From Croceivirga sp. (GTDB lineage Bacteria > Bacteroidota > Bacteroidia > Flavobacteriales > Flavobacteriaceae), in contig JANQQQ010000039.1 of the NCBI GenBank assembly GCA_028284935.1, positions 1 to 64,000 on the forward strand: a stretch of DNA of 64,000 nucleotides, written 5' to 3'. The notes beneath the pieces were generated by a model, which had not been told where the DNA came from, did no database searches, and saw only the letters and a list, made by a program, of their open reading frames with translations. Below, one piece after another: positions 17,383 through 26,145 of the stretch (position 1 is the stretch's first letter; each line of letters opens with the position of its first letter). Position numbers and translations under genes: made by a program.

Positions 17383-18300
17383 TTGGAGCAGATCATTGAT
17401 AATGTTCACATCAATTTTGATACCAAATCCCTTTGGACGCTAAACATTGCCTTGGCCTTGGTGATGTTTGGAGTGGCCTTGGAACTAACCTTTGATGATT
17501 TTCGGGAACTGACCCGAAAACCAAAACTGGTACTTACAGGTGTTTTTAGTCAATTTGTCTTATTGCCAGTTGTCACCTTTTGTCTGGTTTGGCTTTTGGA
17601 ACCCATGGCCAGTATTGCTATGGGAATGTTTATGGTAGCTGCTTGTCCCGGTGGAAATATTTCAAATTTTATTACCCATTTGGCTAAGGGGAATTCAGCC
17701 TTGTCCGTGACATTAACCGCAATTGCTACCTTGCTGGCCATTGTAATGACCCCATTGAACCTTCAAATTTGGGGTTCGCTGTATGGACCTACGGCAACAA
17801 TTTTAAGGGAGGTATCCATTTCTCCTTTTGAAATGGTTAGGCTGGTAGCTTTGTTGTTGGGAGTACCCTTGGTAATGGGCATGCTCGTCAGTCATTTTCG
17901 GCCAAGACTGGCAAAAAAAATGGCTAAAGGTTTTAAGATCGGATCACTTGTTTTCTTCATTGTCCTTGTTTTTTTGGCCCTATATAAGAACAGGGATATT
18001 TTTCTGGATTATGTTTTTTATGTGTTCTGGTTGGTGTTGCTCCACAATTTAGTCGCTTTTCTAACGGGTTTTTCCCTGGCTAAGTTTATGGGGTTTCGGA
18101 GCGAGAACGTACGTAGTATTACCATTGAAACGGGAATTCAAAATTCTGGCTTGGGCCTGTTGTTGATTTTCACCTTTTTTGAAGGCCTTGGTGGTATGGC
18201 CCTGCTCACGGCATTTTGGGGTATCTGGCATTTGGTTTCCGGACTGGTATTGGGAAGTTTTTGGGGGTATGGACCAATGGAAAACAAAAAATTGGTTTGA
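17383..18300 (+). CDS. bile acid:sodium symporter (BASS) family transporter
   Basis: This 305-residue protein has eight to ten hydrophobic segments and the family core motifs CPGGNISNFITHLAKGN near residue 88 and ETGIQNSGLG near 248, which hold sodium sites in BASS proteins. Such transporters import organic acids with sodium; the substrate here is unknown. It probably uses the TTG at 17383, because an in-frame ATG at 17365 runs into a stop. Its stop overlaps the TTG start of the acyltransferase gene. Confidence 0.85.
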   Translation: MEQIIDNVHINFDTKSLWTLNIALALVMFGVALELTFDDFRELTRKPKLVLTGVFSQFVLLPVVTFCLVWLLEPMASIAMGMFMVAACPGGNISNFITHLAKGNSALSVTLTAIATLLAIVMTPLNLQIWGSLYGPTATILREVSISPFEMVRLVALLLGVPLVMGMLVSHFRPRLAKKMAKGFKIGSLVFFIVLVFLALYKNRDIFLDYVFYVFWLVLLHNLVAFLTGFSLAKFMGFRSENVRSITIETGIQNSGLGLLLIFTFFEGLGGMALLTAFWGIWHLVSGLVLGSFWGYGPMENKKLV

Positions 18301-19343
18301 AAAGATTGGGATATTACTTTTTTAAATATTGGGTCTCCATGGGGCTTTTTTGCTATTACCGATCCGTTAAAGTAGTAGGTGTGGAAAATGTGCCTAAGGA
18401 TGCCCCCGTACTTTTTTTATCCAATCACCAAAATGCTCTTATGGACATTCTTTTAATTGCTACCAATTGCAAGAGAAAGCCCTGGTATCTAACCCGCTCG
18501 GATCTTTTTAAGAATAAAATTTTTCGACCGCTTTTTCAGTTTCTACAAATGATACCAATTTATCGCATACGTGATGGAAAGACCAACTTGTCCAAGAATC
18601 ATCAAATTTTCCGGAAGTGCGGGCAACTTTTGGCCGAAGGAGAGGCCATTTTGGTATTCCCAGAGGCCAATCATAGTTTAAAACGTAGGGTGCGGCCTCT
18701 GAGCAAGGGGTTTACAAGGATAATTGATGCTGCACTCCAATGCAATCCCAATTTGGACCTTACCTTGGTCCCCATAGGACAAAACTATCAATCTCCGCGA
18801 CAGGTTGGTGACACTGCTGCACTTTATGTTGGAAAACCAATAAGCGTTCATCGGTTTAAGGAGGAGCGTCCTTATGCTAGGACGATTAAAAAGGAGGTAT
18901 TTAAGGAACTTAAGCAGCTCACCACCCATATACAGAAAGAAACCTATGAAAGTGTACTATCAAAACTGGAAGACTGCGGAGTTGATTTCACGCAACCTAC
19001 AAGCGTCAATGAGGGCATGGAACATAGAGCATATGAAAAGACCCCAAAAAGAACCAAAAGTAATAACGCCATAGCGCGATTTCTTTTTCTATGGATGAAC
19101 CTTCCCATTGTTCTTTTGTGGCGCTTATGGTTAAAACCAAAGGTTCCGGAACCCGAGTTCGAGGCCACTTTTCGCTTTGGCTTTTCCCTTATGGTGTATC
19201 CTTTGGTTTATTTACTTTTTCTTTTTTTAATTAGTTTTTTCTACAACGTAAAAACAGCATGCCTCATAGTGATTGGACATGCCGCTCTTAATCTTCTTTT
19301 CACTAAGGTTTTTGGCATTACATCATCGAACCAAAGAAAATAG
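18297..19343 (+). CDS. lysophospholipid acyltransferase (PlsC-like)
   Basis: The enzyme transfers an acyl chain to a lysophospholipid or glycerol-3-phosphate derivative at the inner membrane. The catalytic block SNHQNALMD (NHx4D form, near residue 42) and the substrate block FPEANHS are present, and two C-terminal membrane helices follow at residues ~255-340. I take the TTG at 18297, which overlaps the BASS stop, giving 348 residues; an ATG at 18216 in the same frame would add 27 residues inside the BASS gene. The 3' end overlaps the convergent M14 gene by 26 bases. Confidence 0.82.
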   Translation: MKRLGYYFFKYWVSMGLFCYYRSVKVVGVENVPKDAPVLFLSNHQNALMDILLIATNCKRKPWYLTRSDLFKNKIFRPLFQFLQMIPIYRIRDGKTNLSKNHQIFRKCGQLLAEGEAILVFPEANHSLKRRVRPLSKGFTRIIDAALQCNPNLDLTLVPIGQNYQSPRQVGDTAALYVGKPISVHRFKEERPYARTIKKEVFKELKQLTTHIQKETYESVLSKLEDCGVDFTQPTSVNEGMEHRAYEKTPKRTKSNNAIARFLFLWMNLPIVLLWRLWLKPKVPEPEFEATFRFGFSLMVYPLVYLLFLFLISFFYNVKTACLIVIGHAALNLLFTKVFGITSSNQRK

Positions 19344-21846
19344 CGTTCATCATTAGCTTGTTGGTTCCGTACCAAAATCCCCTGAAATTGGTGTTGTCCG
19401 TAAACAGGATGACCCTTCCACGACCCATTCTTTTGGATTTGAATGGCACACTGTTTTTTATAAGTTCCGCATTCTCCTCAGAGATATAACCGCTGAGTAA
19501 GGGGCTGTTGGTGTACTGAATGGGGTTGTTATAACTGTCCTTTTCTGGCTTCAAATAAATATTGGTATTTCGGAATAGGGAAATCCTATCATTTTTGTAA
19601 CCGTAACCAATAGGATGGGAGCGATCGAGTTTTGCTTCGAAAATAGCACCTCCCGTTACTTGGGCTCCCCGGAAATCCCCCCTTTGGTCAAACCTAATAT
19701 TTTTGGCTTTGAGCGTGTCCTTTTTCATCTCCAGTTTTAGGAATTCATTTTTCTTGAACCAATTCGCCACATTTCTAAAACCGATTACGGTACCCCCACT
19801 TTTCACCCATTCCTTCACTTTTTCCGCCCCGGTTTTGTCCAAAACGCTATCACCCCAACCGCTCGGAACAATAAGGTCCGTATACGGGCTTAAATCCACT
19901 TGGTCAAAGTAACGGGTATCAATTTTGGTGATTTTCATATCGTATCGTGTATCGAACAAATGCCAAATTTCCCCTGCGTCATAGGAGCGAACCCCATCAC
20001 CCACTAAAACGGCCACTTTCTGTTTTTCAATGGGATCAAAATCATTGCTTCCCAAATCAATACCTTTGGTCAGGCCTGAGGCTACGGCATCGATGTGTAT
20101 TTTACTTTCCCTCGCCACCTTTTGGAGGAATGCATATAACTCGTCAGCATCCAACTTTTGATTTTGAACGGGAATCATAATGGTCCCATAATCGTACGTT
20201 TTTCCATTTAGCGTAAAGGGGGTTTTGGCCACCTTGGCTCTTAGTCTTTTTTGGGTAATGGCATTCAAAGCTTTTGGGGTATAGTACTCATGCCATTCAA
20301 AAAGATAGGCATAGGCGCTTTTTTCACTAACCGAACCCACAAGGGGTTGAAAATCGGTCACCTCATCACCGGCACTGATCAGGGCAGAAATTTCAGAATA
20401 GTCCAAATTGAACGCGAAAGGGAATGTCCACGCGGAAACATCGTAGAATATACTATCGGTAAAGGTGGTGCGCTTTTCAAACATGGCCTTGATGAGCCTA
20501 GGGTTTTTCTGGTTCAAGGGAACCACATAGGCAGCTCCTTTTTTAAAGCGTTTTCCCGCTAGAGTGACATCATTTTTTAGTTCGTGGAACCGAATCTTGT
20601 GACGGTTTAAAATCTCGGCCAAATGCCATGTTTTATTCACATCCTTGGCATCACCAAAAACATATCCTTTCAGCCTACTTCTGTCGGCTTCCCTTTTGAT
20701 ATCCTGATAATATTTTCTTTGGTAGTCCAGGATCTTTGACCTCATGTTGTGGCCCGCTTCAATCGTGGACAAAGCTGTAGTGAATTGATTTCTAATGGTG
20801 AAGGGAAAGGTTACAAGACCATTTTCACTTTCTTGGATGTGTCCTCTGGAACTTCCCTGCTCAAACAAAATGCCTATGCCCCCGTTCACATCGGGAAAAG
20901 TAGAACCCTTGCCGTAATAGTAGTCGTCAAAGTTCTCTTCGGAATAGTACAGAGATCCTATTTTGTCCAATGCCTTGGCGTGGTAAGTGCCTATTTCGGC
21001 CGTCAATTCCTGATTGATTTTTGGGGTAAGGGGATGAACCCGTGAAGGTTCCCCTGGTTGAAAGAAATAGGTGGAATTGGTGCCCATTTCATGGTGATCG
21101 GTAACGATATTGGGCATCCAACGGTGAAAGGTCTCTATTCGTACCTTGCTTTCTGGGAGTTGTACCGGAAGCCAGTCCCTATTCATGTCGAACCAATAAT
21201 GGTTGGTACGTCCCCCTGGCCAAATTTCATGGTATTCCCGTTCGTTGTTATCAGGATTTAGGTTCTGGCTTTTATGTACATTGACCCAATTGGCAAACCG
21301 CTGAAATCCATCTGGATTCATACAAGGATCGAGTAATATGACCATATTCCCCAAGAGTTCTTCAATTTCCGGACCTTCGGCGGCTGCCAAGTAATAGGCG
21401 AAAGCTACGGCAGCATTGGTACCACTGGGTTCATTGCCATGGATGGTGAAGCCTTGGTACACCACTATGGGCATTTCGGATGTATTTAGGGAAGAAGCAC
21501 CTGTCTCGGTAAGGGCCAAATGGTCTTGACGTATTTGCTCTAGATTGGTATGATTTTCCGCAGAAGTGATCGTTAACAAGAAAAGTGACCGGCCTTCAAA
21601 AGTTTCCCCTCTATCTTCCAAGGCGATCCTATCACTAGCTTTGGCCAAAGCCTGCATGTAATACAAGAGTTTGTCATGGGTTATGTGCCATTCGCCCACT
21701 TCATGTCCTATAATATCAGCTGGTTTGGGAATAGCTGGATTATAGGCCACGTCATCGGGAAGGTAATAGTTCAAGCTTACTTCATTTTGTGCCCACAGGG
21801 AAGAAGTTAAGAGGGCAAAAATGATCAATGGAATTGTTTTCATCAT
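19318..21846 (-). CDS. secreted M14-family zinc carboxypeptidase-like protein
   Basis: The 842-residue protein has a signal peptide (IPLIIFALLTSSLWAQ), an M14 catalytic domain at residues ~35-370 (zinc ligands in HGNEPSG, later His in DHHEMG, and the probable catalytic Glu in ILFEQGSSRG) and a long C-terminal part that includes a GATase-like fold (VAVLVGDGVRS, LIVPSGWGDS). Such two-part M14 proteins are common in marine Bacteroidota and are probably periplasmic or secreted peptidases. Substrate is not known. Confidence 0.87.
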   Translation of the reverse strand: MMKTIPLIIFALLTSSLWAQNEVSLNYYLPDDVAYNPAIPKPADIIGHEVGEWHITHDKLLYYMQALAKASDRIALEDRGETFEGRSLFLLTITSAENHTNLEQIRQDHLALTETGASSLNTSEMPIVVYQGFTIHGNEPSGTNAAVAFAYYLAAAEGPEIEELLGNMVILLDPCMNPDGFQRFANWVNVHKSQNLNPDNNEREYHEIWPGGRTNHYWFDMNRDWLPVQLPESKVRIETFHRWMPNIVTDHHEMGTNSTYFFQPGEPSRVHPLTPKINQELTAEIGTYHAKALDKIGSLYYSEENFDDYYYGKGSTFPDVNGGIGILFEQGSSRGHIQESENGLVTFPFTIRNQFTTALSTIEAGHNMRSKILDYQRKYYQDIKREADRSRLKGYVFGDAKDVNKTWHLAEILNRHKIRFHELKNDVTLAGKRFKKGAAYVVPLNQKNPRLIKAMFEKRTTFTDSIFYDVSAWTFPFAFNLDYSEISALISAGDEVTDFQPLVGSVSEKSAYAYLFEWHEYYTPKALNAITQKRLRAKVAKTPFTLNGKTYDYGTIMIPVQNQKLDADELYAFLQKVARESKIHIDAVASGLTKGIDLGSNDFDPIEKQKVAVLVGDGVRSYDAGEIWHLFDTRYDMKITKIDTRYFDQVDLSPYTDLIVPSGWGDSVLDKTGAEKVKEWVKSGGTVIGFRNVANWFKKNEFLKLEMKKDTLKAKNIRFDQRGDFRGAQVTGGAIFEAKLDRSHPIGYGYKNDRISLFRNTNIYLKPEKDSYNNPIQYTNSPLLSGYISEENAELIKNSVPFKSKRMGRGRVILFTDNTNFRGFWYGTNKLMMNAIFFGSMM

Positions 21847-21870
21847 GAGTGAATTGAGTTAGTCATTGCT

Positions 21871-21904
21871 AAAAATAAAAAACGACCCGCGTTGACGGGC
21901 CGTT
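21871..21904 (-). terminator. Rho-independent terminator of the DUF3276 gene
   Basis: AACGACCCG, a short loop and CGGGCCGTT form a stem with one mismatch, and the minus strand continues with six T, A and more T. It lies 24 bases beyond the stop at 21928. Confidence 0.7.
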
Positions 21905-21927
21905 CAGTACATTTTTTAAGTTTATAT

Positions 21928-22296
21928 TTAGATATCGTCAAAATCAACATCTGTAAAGCTCCCAGTGGAATCCTCCTTTTCAGGGGTTTCCTCTTCCTTT
22001 TTAAAGTCCTTTTGGTGCCGTTCTGAAATTACCTCGAGTCCCTTCTCGTCAATAATATAGTCCATCATTTCTTCCATGATTTCACGGAAGGATTCAAAAT
22101 CTTCCTTATACAGGTAAATCTTGTGCTTTTTGTAATGGAAAGATCCATCGTCATTGGTGAACTTCTTACTTTCTGTAATCGTTAAATAATAATCACCGGC
22201 TTTGGTGCTTCTTACGTCAAAAAAGTAGGTTCTTCTCCCAGCCCTTAGAACTTTGGAGTAAATTTCTTCCTGGTCCATCAAGTCTTTATCGCCCAT
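21928..22296 (-). CDS. DUF3276/PUR-alpha-like nucleic-acid-binding protein
   Basis: The 122-residue protein has the Bacteroidota PUR-domain signature: EIYSKVLRAGRRTYFFDVRS, then YYLTITESKK and HKIYLYKEDFESF, ending in a long acidic tail (KEEETPEKEDS and DVDFDDI). PUR-alpha-like proteins bind single-stranded DNA and RNA; the precise role in Bacteroidota is not settled. It is monocistronic, with a recognisable promoter and terminator. Confidence 0.85.
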   Translation of the reverse strand: MGDKDLMDQEEIYSKVLRAGRRTYFFDVRSTKAGDYYLTITESKKFTNDDGSFHYKKHKIYLYKEDFESFREIMEEMMDYIIDEKGLEVISERHQKDFKKEEETPEKEDSTGSFTDVDFDDI

Positions 22297-22338
22297 TGGT
22301 GTAGTGTTCTGTTAGTATAATGTTACATTATTCTGGTA

Positions 22339-22367
22339 AAAATGTAAAAAAAATAGTAAAGGGGCAA
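22339..22367 (-). promoter_or_regulatory. Bacteroidota promoter of the DUF3276 gene
   Basis: On the minus strand TTG at 22367 is followed after 18 bases by TACATTTT, one base from the -7 consensus TAnnTTTG. The gene starts 42 bases further on. Both elements at normal spacing make this the best-supported promoter in the window. Confidence 0.5.
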
Positions 22368-22375
22368 CTTTTTGA

Positions 22376-24124
22376 TTATTCTTTCTCTGTTAATTGGTCC
22401 TGATATAATTTCTGATAGTAACCCTCGGTGGCATTGAGTTCCGCATGGGTCCCTTCTTGTAGAATTTTACCATTTTCAAGTACGATGATTTTATCGGCAT
22501 TTTTTGCCGAGGATACGCGATGACTTACAATGAGTGTGGTTTTTTCCGATGAAGCCTTTTTTAGGTTTTTCAAAATTTCTTCCTCTGTTTCAGTATCCAC
22601 GGCGGATAGGCAGTCATCAAACAAGTATATTTTTGGGTCTTTCAATAGCGCCCTAGCTATGGAAACCCGCTGTTTTTGACCCCCACTTAACGTAATTCCC
22701 CGCTCGCCAAGTACGGTTTCATATTGTTTGGCAAAACCTACGATATTGTTGTGGACTACGGCTTCTTTGGCGACTTCAATAATTTCTTCCTTGTCCGCAT
22801 TTTCCTTCCCAAAGCGTATATTGTTCTCAATGGTGTCCGAAAACAAAAAAGCGTCCTGGGGCACGGCTCCCGTGGCCTCCCTTAAATCATTTAAGTTTAA
22901 TTCTTCAATAGCGGTTCCATCGATGAATATCCCTCCTTCAGTGACGTCATAAAGCCGGGCCACCAAATCTAAAATGGTGGATTTACCTGAACCTGTTTTT
23001 CCCAGAATGGCTAAGGTTTCACCGACATCCACAGAAAAGGAAATAGCATTCAGAGCCTTGATTCCCGTGTCCTCATACGTAAAGGATACCTCCTTAAATT
23101 CTATTTTCCCTTGAATAGGGGTCTTGGTAGCAACTTCATTTTTTATGGAGGGCCTTACTTTTAGGAACTCGTTGATTCTTTTTTGTGAGGCCTCTGCCCT
23201 TTGCACAATGGAGGTTAACCATCCTACTACGGCCACAGGCCAGGTAAGCATATTGACATAAAGAATAAATTCAGCTATGACCCCAAGACTTATTTCATTG
23301 TTGATGTACTGCCTTCCTCCAATATAGATGACCATAATGTTACTGATGCCAATTAAAAGGATCATCAATGGAAAAAACCAGGCATTGACCTTGGCCAAAT
23401 CCATGCTGGTATCTTTACCTTCAATAGCCAAATCCCTAACCTCTTTATTGATTTGGGATCCCAAACCATAGGCCTTAATGACGGAAATGCCGGAGAACGA
23501 CTCTTGGGCAAAAGTGGAAAGGGTAGAAAGGTACTCCTGTACCTTGGTACTTCTCTTATGGATGATCCTACTTATTTGATATATGAGAACGGACAAAATA
23601 GGCAGGGGAATTAAGCTGTAAAAGGCTATGGTAGGTGCCTTGATGAACATTAAGGATATTACAAAAACAAAAGTGGTCAAGGTATTGATTCCGTACATAA
23701 TCACAGGTCCTCCATACATTCTGACCTGAGTGATATCCTCGCTGATTCGGTTCATTAAGTCCCCAATGCGATTGCGCTTGTAAAAATCCAAATTGAGAAT
23801 CTGATAATGGTCAAACACCTCATTTTTCAAATCGTATTCCATATACCTGGATACATTGATAATGGTTTGCCGCATTAAGAAAGTAAACAGACCCGATAAG
23901 ATGGCCGCACCAACTATGATGAGAATGTATTCAAAAAGTAAGGTTTTGGCTTCTGATTTGCCAATTATATTGGTCGCCAGGGCATTGATGGTATCAATGG
24001 ATTTACTTACATAGGACGGCATTATCAAGGAGAATACCCTTGCAATTATGGTGATAATGATACCCAACAATAGCTTAAGCCAATGTTTTTTGAAGTATTT
24101 GTTGAGATGCTTTAGTTCTTTCAT
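22376..24124 (-). CDS. ABC exporter with fused membrane and ATPase domains (MsbA/LmrA type)
   Basis: This 582-residue half-transporter has six membrane helices through residue ~310 and an ATPase domain after ~340: Walker A GKTGSGKS, signature LSGGQKQR, Walker B IYLFDDCLSAVD and the H-loop in VSHR. The Asp in place of the usual catalytic Glu after Walker B (DDCLS instead of DExLS) is seen in part of this family. It should work as a homodimer or with a paralogue elsewhere, exporting lipids or drugs; the substrate is unknown. Confidence 0.88.
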   Translation of the reverse strand: MKELKHLNKYFKKHWLKLLLGIIITIIARVFSLIMPSYVSKSIDTINALATNIIGKSEAKTLLFEYILIIVGAAILSGLFTFLMRQTIINVSRYMEYDLKNEVFDHYQILNLDFYKRNRIGDLMNRISEDITQVRMYGGPVIMYGINTLTTFVFVISLMFIKAPTIAFYSLIPLPILSVLIYQISRIIHKRSTKVQEYLSTLSTFAQESFSGISVIKAYGLGSQINKEVRDLAIEGKDTSMDLAKVNAWFFPLMILLIGISNIMVIYIGGRQYINNEISLGVIAEFILYVNMLTWPVAVVGWLTSIVQRAEASQKRINEFLKVRPSIKNEVATKTPIQGKIEFKEVSFTYEDTGIKALNAISFSVDVGETLAILGKTGSGKSTILDLVARLYDVTEGGIFIDGTAIEELNLNDLREATGAVPQDAFLFSDTIENNIRFGKENADKEEIIEVAKEAVVHNNIVGFAKQYETVLGERGITLSGGQKQRVSIARALLKDPKIYLFDDCLSAVDTETEEEILKNLKKASSEKTTLIVSHRVSSAKNADKIIVLENGKILQEGTHAELNATEGYYQKLYQDQLTEKE

Positions 24125-24289
24125 TGGTTAGGTGCCCTAGTCCCAAAATATGAGTTGCCAAAGATATGGGATTGGCTGTAATGGGAATGTTATAAAACTG
24201 ATAAGATGTAAAAAAGGGATAGGCTTGCTAAAAATATAGCCTTACTTTTACGTCGTTATAATCAATCAATACCTTTATAGTTCTTTTAA

Positions 24290-25237
24290 ATGCTAACAAG
24301 AAGGCACATTAGGGTTAAGGTGATGCAATGTATTTATGCACTGACCCAATCCGAAGATGATTCATTGGAGAAACAACAAAAATTTCTAAATGTAAGCATC
24401 GCCAATGTCTACACGCTTTATTTGTTGCTACTTGGGTTGCTGATGGAACTTCATCAGCTGGCTAAAAAACACGTGGACCATGCCCAGAAAAAATACCTGT
24501 CCGAAGACGATATCAAATTTCCCGATAAGGCTAGATTGGTCAATAATCAACTCCTGAGCCAGCTCGTGGAAAATGGGGCCCTAAAACAAGAAATTTCCAA
24601 ACGCAAGCTCAACAATTGGTACTTGAATGCGGATTATGTAAAAATTCTTCACAAGGACATGGTGGAGAGTGGGATTTATAAGGGCTATATGAGTGCTCCG
24701 ACAACGGATTTCGAAAAAGATAAAAATTTCATCATCGATTTATATCGGGAAGTTATTGCACCCAATGAAAAGATTTACGAGTATTTTGAGGACGATAAGC
24801 TTACCTGGGTCGATGACATCCCTATTGTCAACACCTTTCTGGTCAAGCGTTTGAAAAAGGCTAAACGGGATGATGGGGAACGTTTCTTCCTTCCACGATT
24901 GCTTAAGGATGAACAGGATATGGTTTTTGCCAAGGACCTGTTGGTAAAAACACTTTTGAACAATGCCGAATGGGAAAGGGAGATACAGGCGAAAACTCCA
25001 AATTGGGACAAGGACCGTATCGCAGAGATCGATCATATACTTCTTAAAATGGCCATTTGCGAATTTGTTCACTTTTCGTCAATCCCTGAAAAGGTGACCA
25101 TTAATGAGTATTTGGAAATCGCCAAGGAATACTCCACGCCCAAAAGCAGCATTTTTATCAATGGAATTCTGGATAAATTGGTTAAAGAGTACAAGAGTAC
25201 GGGAAAAATGCAAAAAGTGGGGAGGGGATTACTTTAA
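24290..25237 (+). CDS. nusB: transcription antitermination factor NusB, long Bacteroidota form
   Basis: NusB with NusE forms part of the antitermination complex on rRNA operons. The start LTRRHIRVKVMQCIYA and the C-terminal NusB domain (AEIDHILLKMAICEF, VTINEYLEIAKEYSTPKSS, FINGILDKL) are clear. At 315 residues it is about twice the E. coli length because of an insertion between the two halves, as is usual in Bacteroidetes. It begins the nusB-DUF1573-yajC cluster. Confidence 0.92.
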   Translation: MLTRRHIRVKVMQCIYALTQSEDDSLEKQQKFLNVSIANVYTLYLLLLGLLMELHQLAKKHVDHAQKKYLSEDDIKFPDKARLVNNQLLSQLVENGALKQEISKRKLNNWYLNADYVKILHKDMVESGIYKGYMSAPTTDFEKDKNFIIDLYREVIAPNEKIYEYFEDDKLTWVDDIPIVNTFLVKRLKKAKRDDGERFFLPRLLKDEQDMVFAKDLLVKTLLNNAEWEREIQAKTPNWDKDRIAEIDHILLKMAICEFVHFSSIPEKVTINEYLEIAKEYSTPKSSIFINGILDKLVKEYKSTGKMQKVGRGLL

Positions 25238-25260
25238 GATGGGTTTACGTCTGAATTCAT

Positions 25261-25268
25261 TATTTTTG
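25261..25268 (+). promoter_or_regulatory. Bacteroidota -7 promoter motif before the DUF1573 gene
   Basis: TATTTTTG matches TAnnTTTG 20 bases before the ATG at 25289, in the 51 bp gap after nusB. No convincing -33 TTG, so an internal promoter is only suggested. Confidence 0.35.
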
Positions 25269-25288
25269 CGCAAACAAAAAATATCAAA

Positions 25289-25765
25289 ATGAGAAGAGTA
25301 GTTTTCGTAATGGCCGCTGTAGGGTTGATGCTGATGGGTGCTTCCTGCAAGGATAAAGCGAGCAACAAAGTAGTTGCCGATAATGTGACAAGCGCCTCTG
25401 AGCGTGACGAAGTTTCCAAAAAACTTCCCGTGATGGCTTTCGAGAAGCAAGAGCATGACTTTGGAAATATCATACAAGGGACGCCACAAGAAACGGTATT
25501 TACCTTCACCAATACTGGGGATGCCCCTTTAATTATTACTGATGCTAGAAGCAGTTGTGGATGTACAGTACCCCAATATCCTAAAAATACACCCATCGCC
25601 CCCGGGGACACAGGCGAGTTGGTGGTAAAATTCAATGGCTCGGGTAAAAACCAAGTGACCAAAACCGTTACGGTTACCGCAAATACTGAAAAAGGGTCTG
25701 AGCTCCTAAGAATCAAAGCATTTGTTACACCTAAGGACCAAGCTCCCGCTGGCCCTGTAAAATAA
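25289..25765 (+). CDS. DUF1573 lipoprotein
   Basis: The 158-residue protein has a lipobox (LMLMGASC) and one DUF1573 domain: KQEHDFGNIIQGTPQETVF, FTFTNTGDAPLIIT, SSCGCTVPQYPK and the closing Ig-like strands. The CGC motif after SS is diagnostic. DUF1573 proteins are periplasmic Ig-like lipoproteins of unknown role. Placement between nusB and yajC is typical for Flavobacteria. Confidence 0.88.
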   Translation: MRRVVFVMAAVGLMLMGASCKDKASNKVVADNVTSASERDEVSKKLPVMAFEKQEHDFGNIIQGTPQETVFTFTNTGDAPLIITDARSSCGCTVPQYPKNTPIAPGDTGELVVKFNGSGKNQVTKTVTVTANTEKGSELLRIKAFVTPKDQAPAGPVK

Positions 25766-25770
25766 GCTTA

Positions 25771-26061
25771 ATGGAAGGATTGGGACAATTTTTTCCCCTA
25801 CTACTCATTTTTGTGGTCGCTTATTTTTTTATGATTCGACCCCAGATGAAGCGTCAAAAAGACGAGAAGAAATTTTTAGCGGATATTAAAAAAGGGGATA
25901 AAGTGATTACAAAAAGCGGTCTTCATGGTAAAATAGTCGATTTGTATGAGAAGGATAATTCCTGTGTTATCGAGACTATGGCTGGTCGATTAAAATTTGA
26001 CAGATCTGCCATATCCATGGAAGGAAGCAAAAAACTAAATACAACTCCTGCCAAAAAATAA
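25771..26061 (+). CDS. yajC: preprotein translocase accessory subunit YajC
   Basis: YajC associates with SecDF and the Sec channel in the inner membrane. The 96-residue protein has one N-terminal helix (FFPLLLIFVVAYFFMIRPQ), the diagnostic IRPQMKRQK, then the small beta domain GDKVITKSGLHGKIV. The gene is 6 bases after DUF1573 and is followed by a strong terminator, so it ends the operon. Confidence 0.92.
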   Translation: MEGLGQFFPLLLIFVVAYFFMIRPQMKRQKDEKKFLADIKKGDKVITKSGLHGKIVDLYEKDNSCVIETMAGRLKFDRSAISMEGSKKLNTTPAKK

Positions 26062-26080
26062 TGAGTTCCCAATAAGAGGT

Positions 26081-26113
26081 AAAGGCCCCTTGATTTTCAA
26101 GGGGCTTTTTTTG
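26081..26113 (+). terminator. Rho-independent terminator after yajC
   Basis: GCCCCTTGA, a short loop and TCAAGGGGC form a perfect stem, followed by seven T. It lies 20 bases after the yajC stop. Confidence 0.8.
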
Positions 26114-26145
26114 TTTGTACCTTAAAGCCAAATCAAGATTAAATT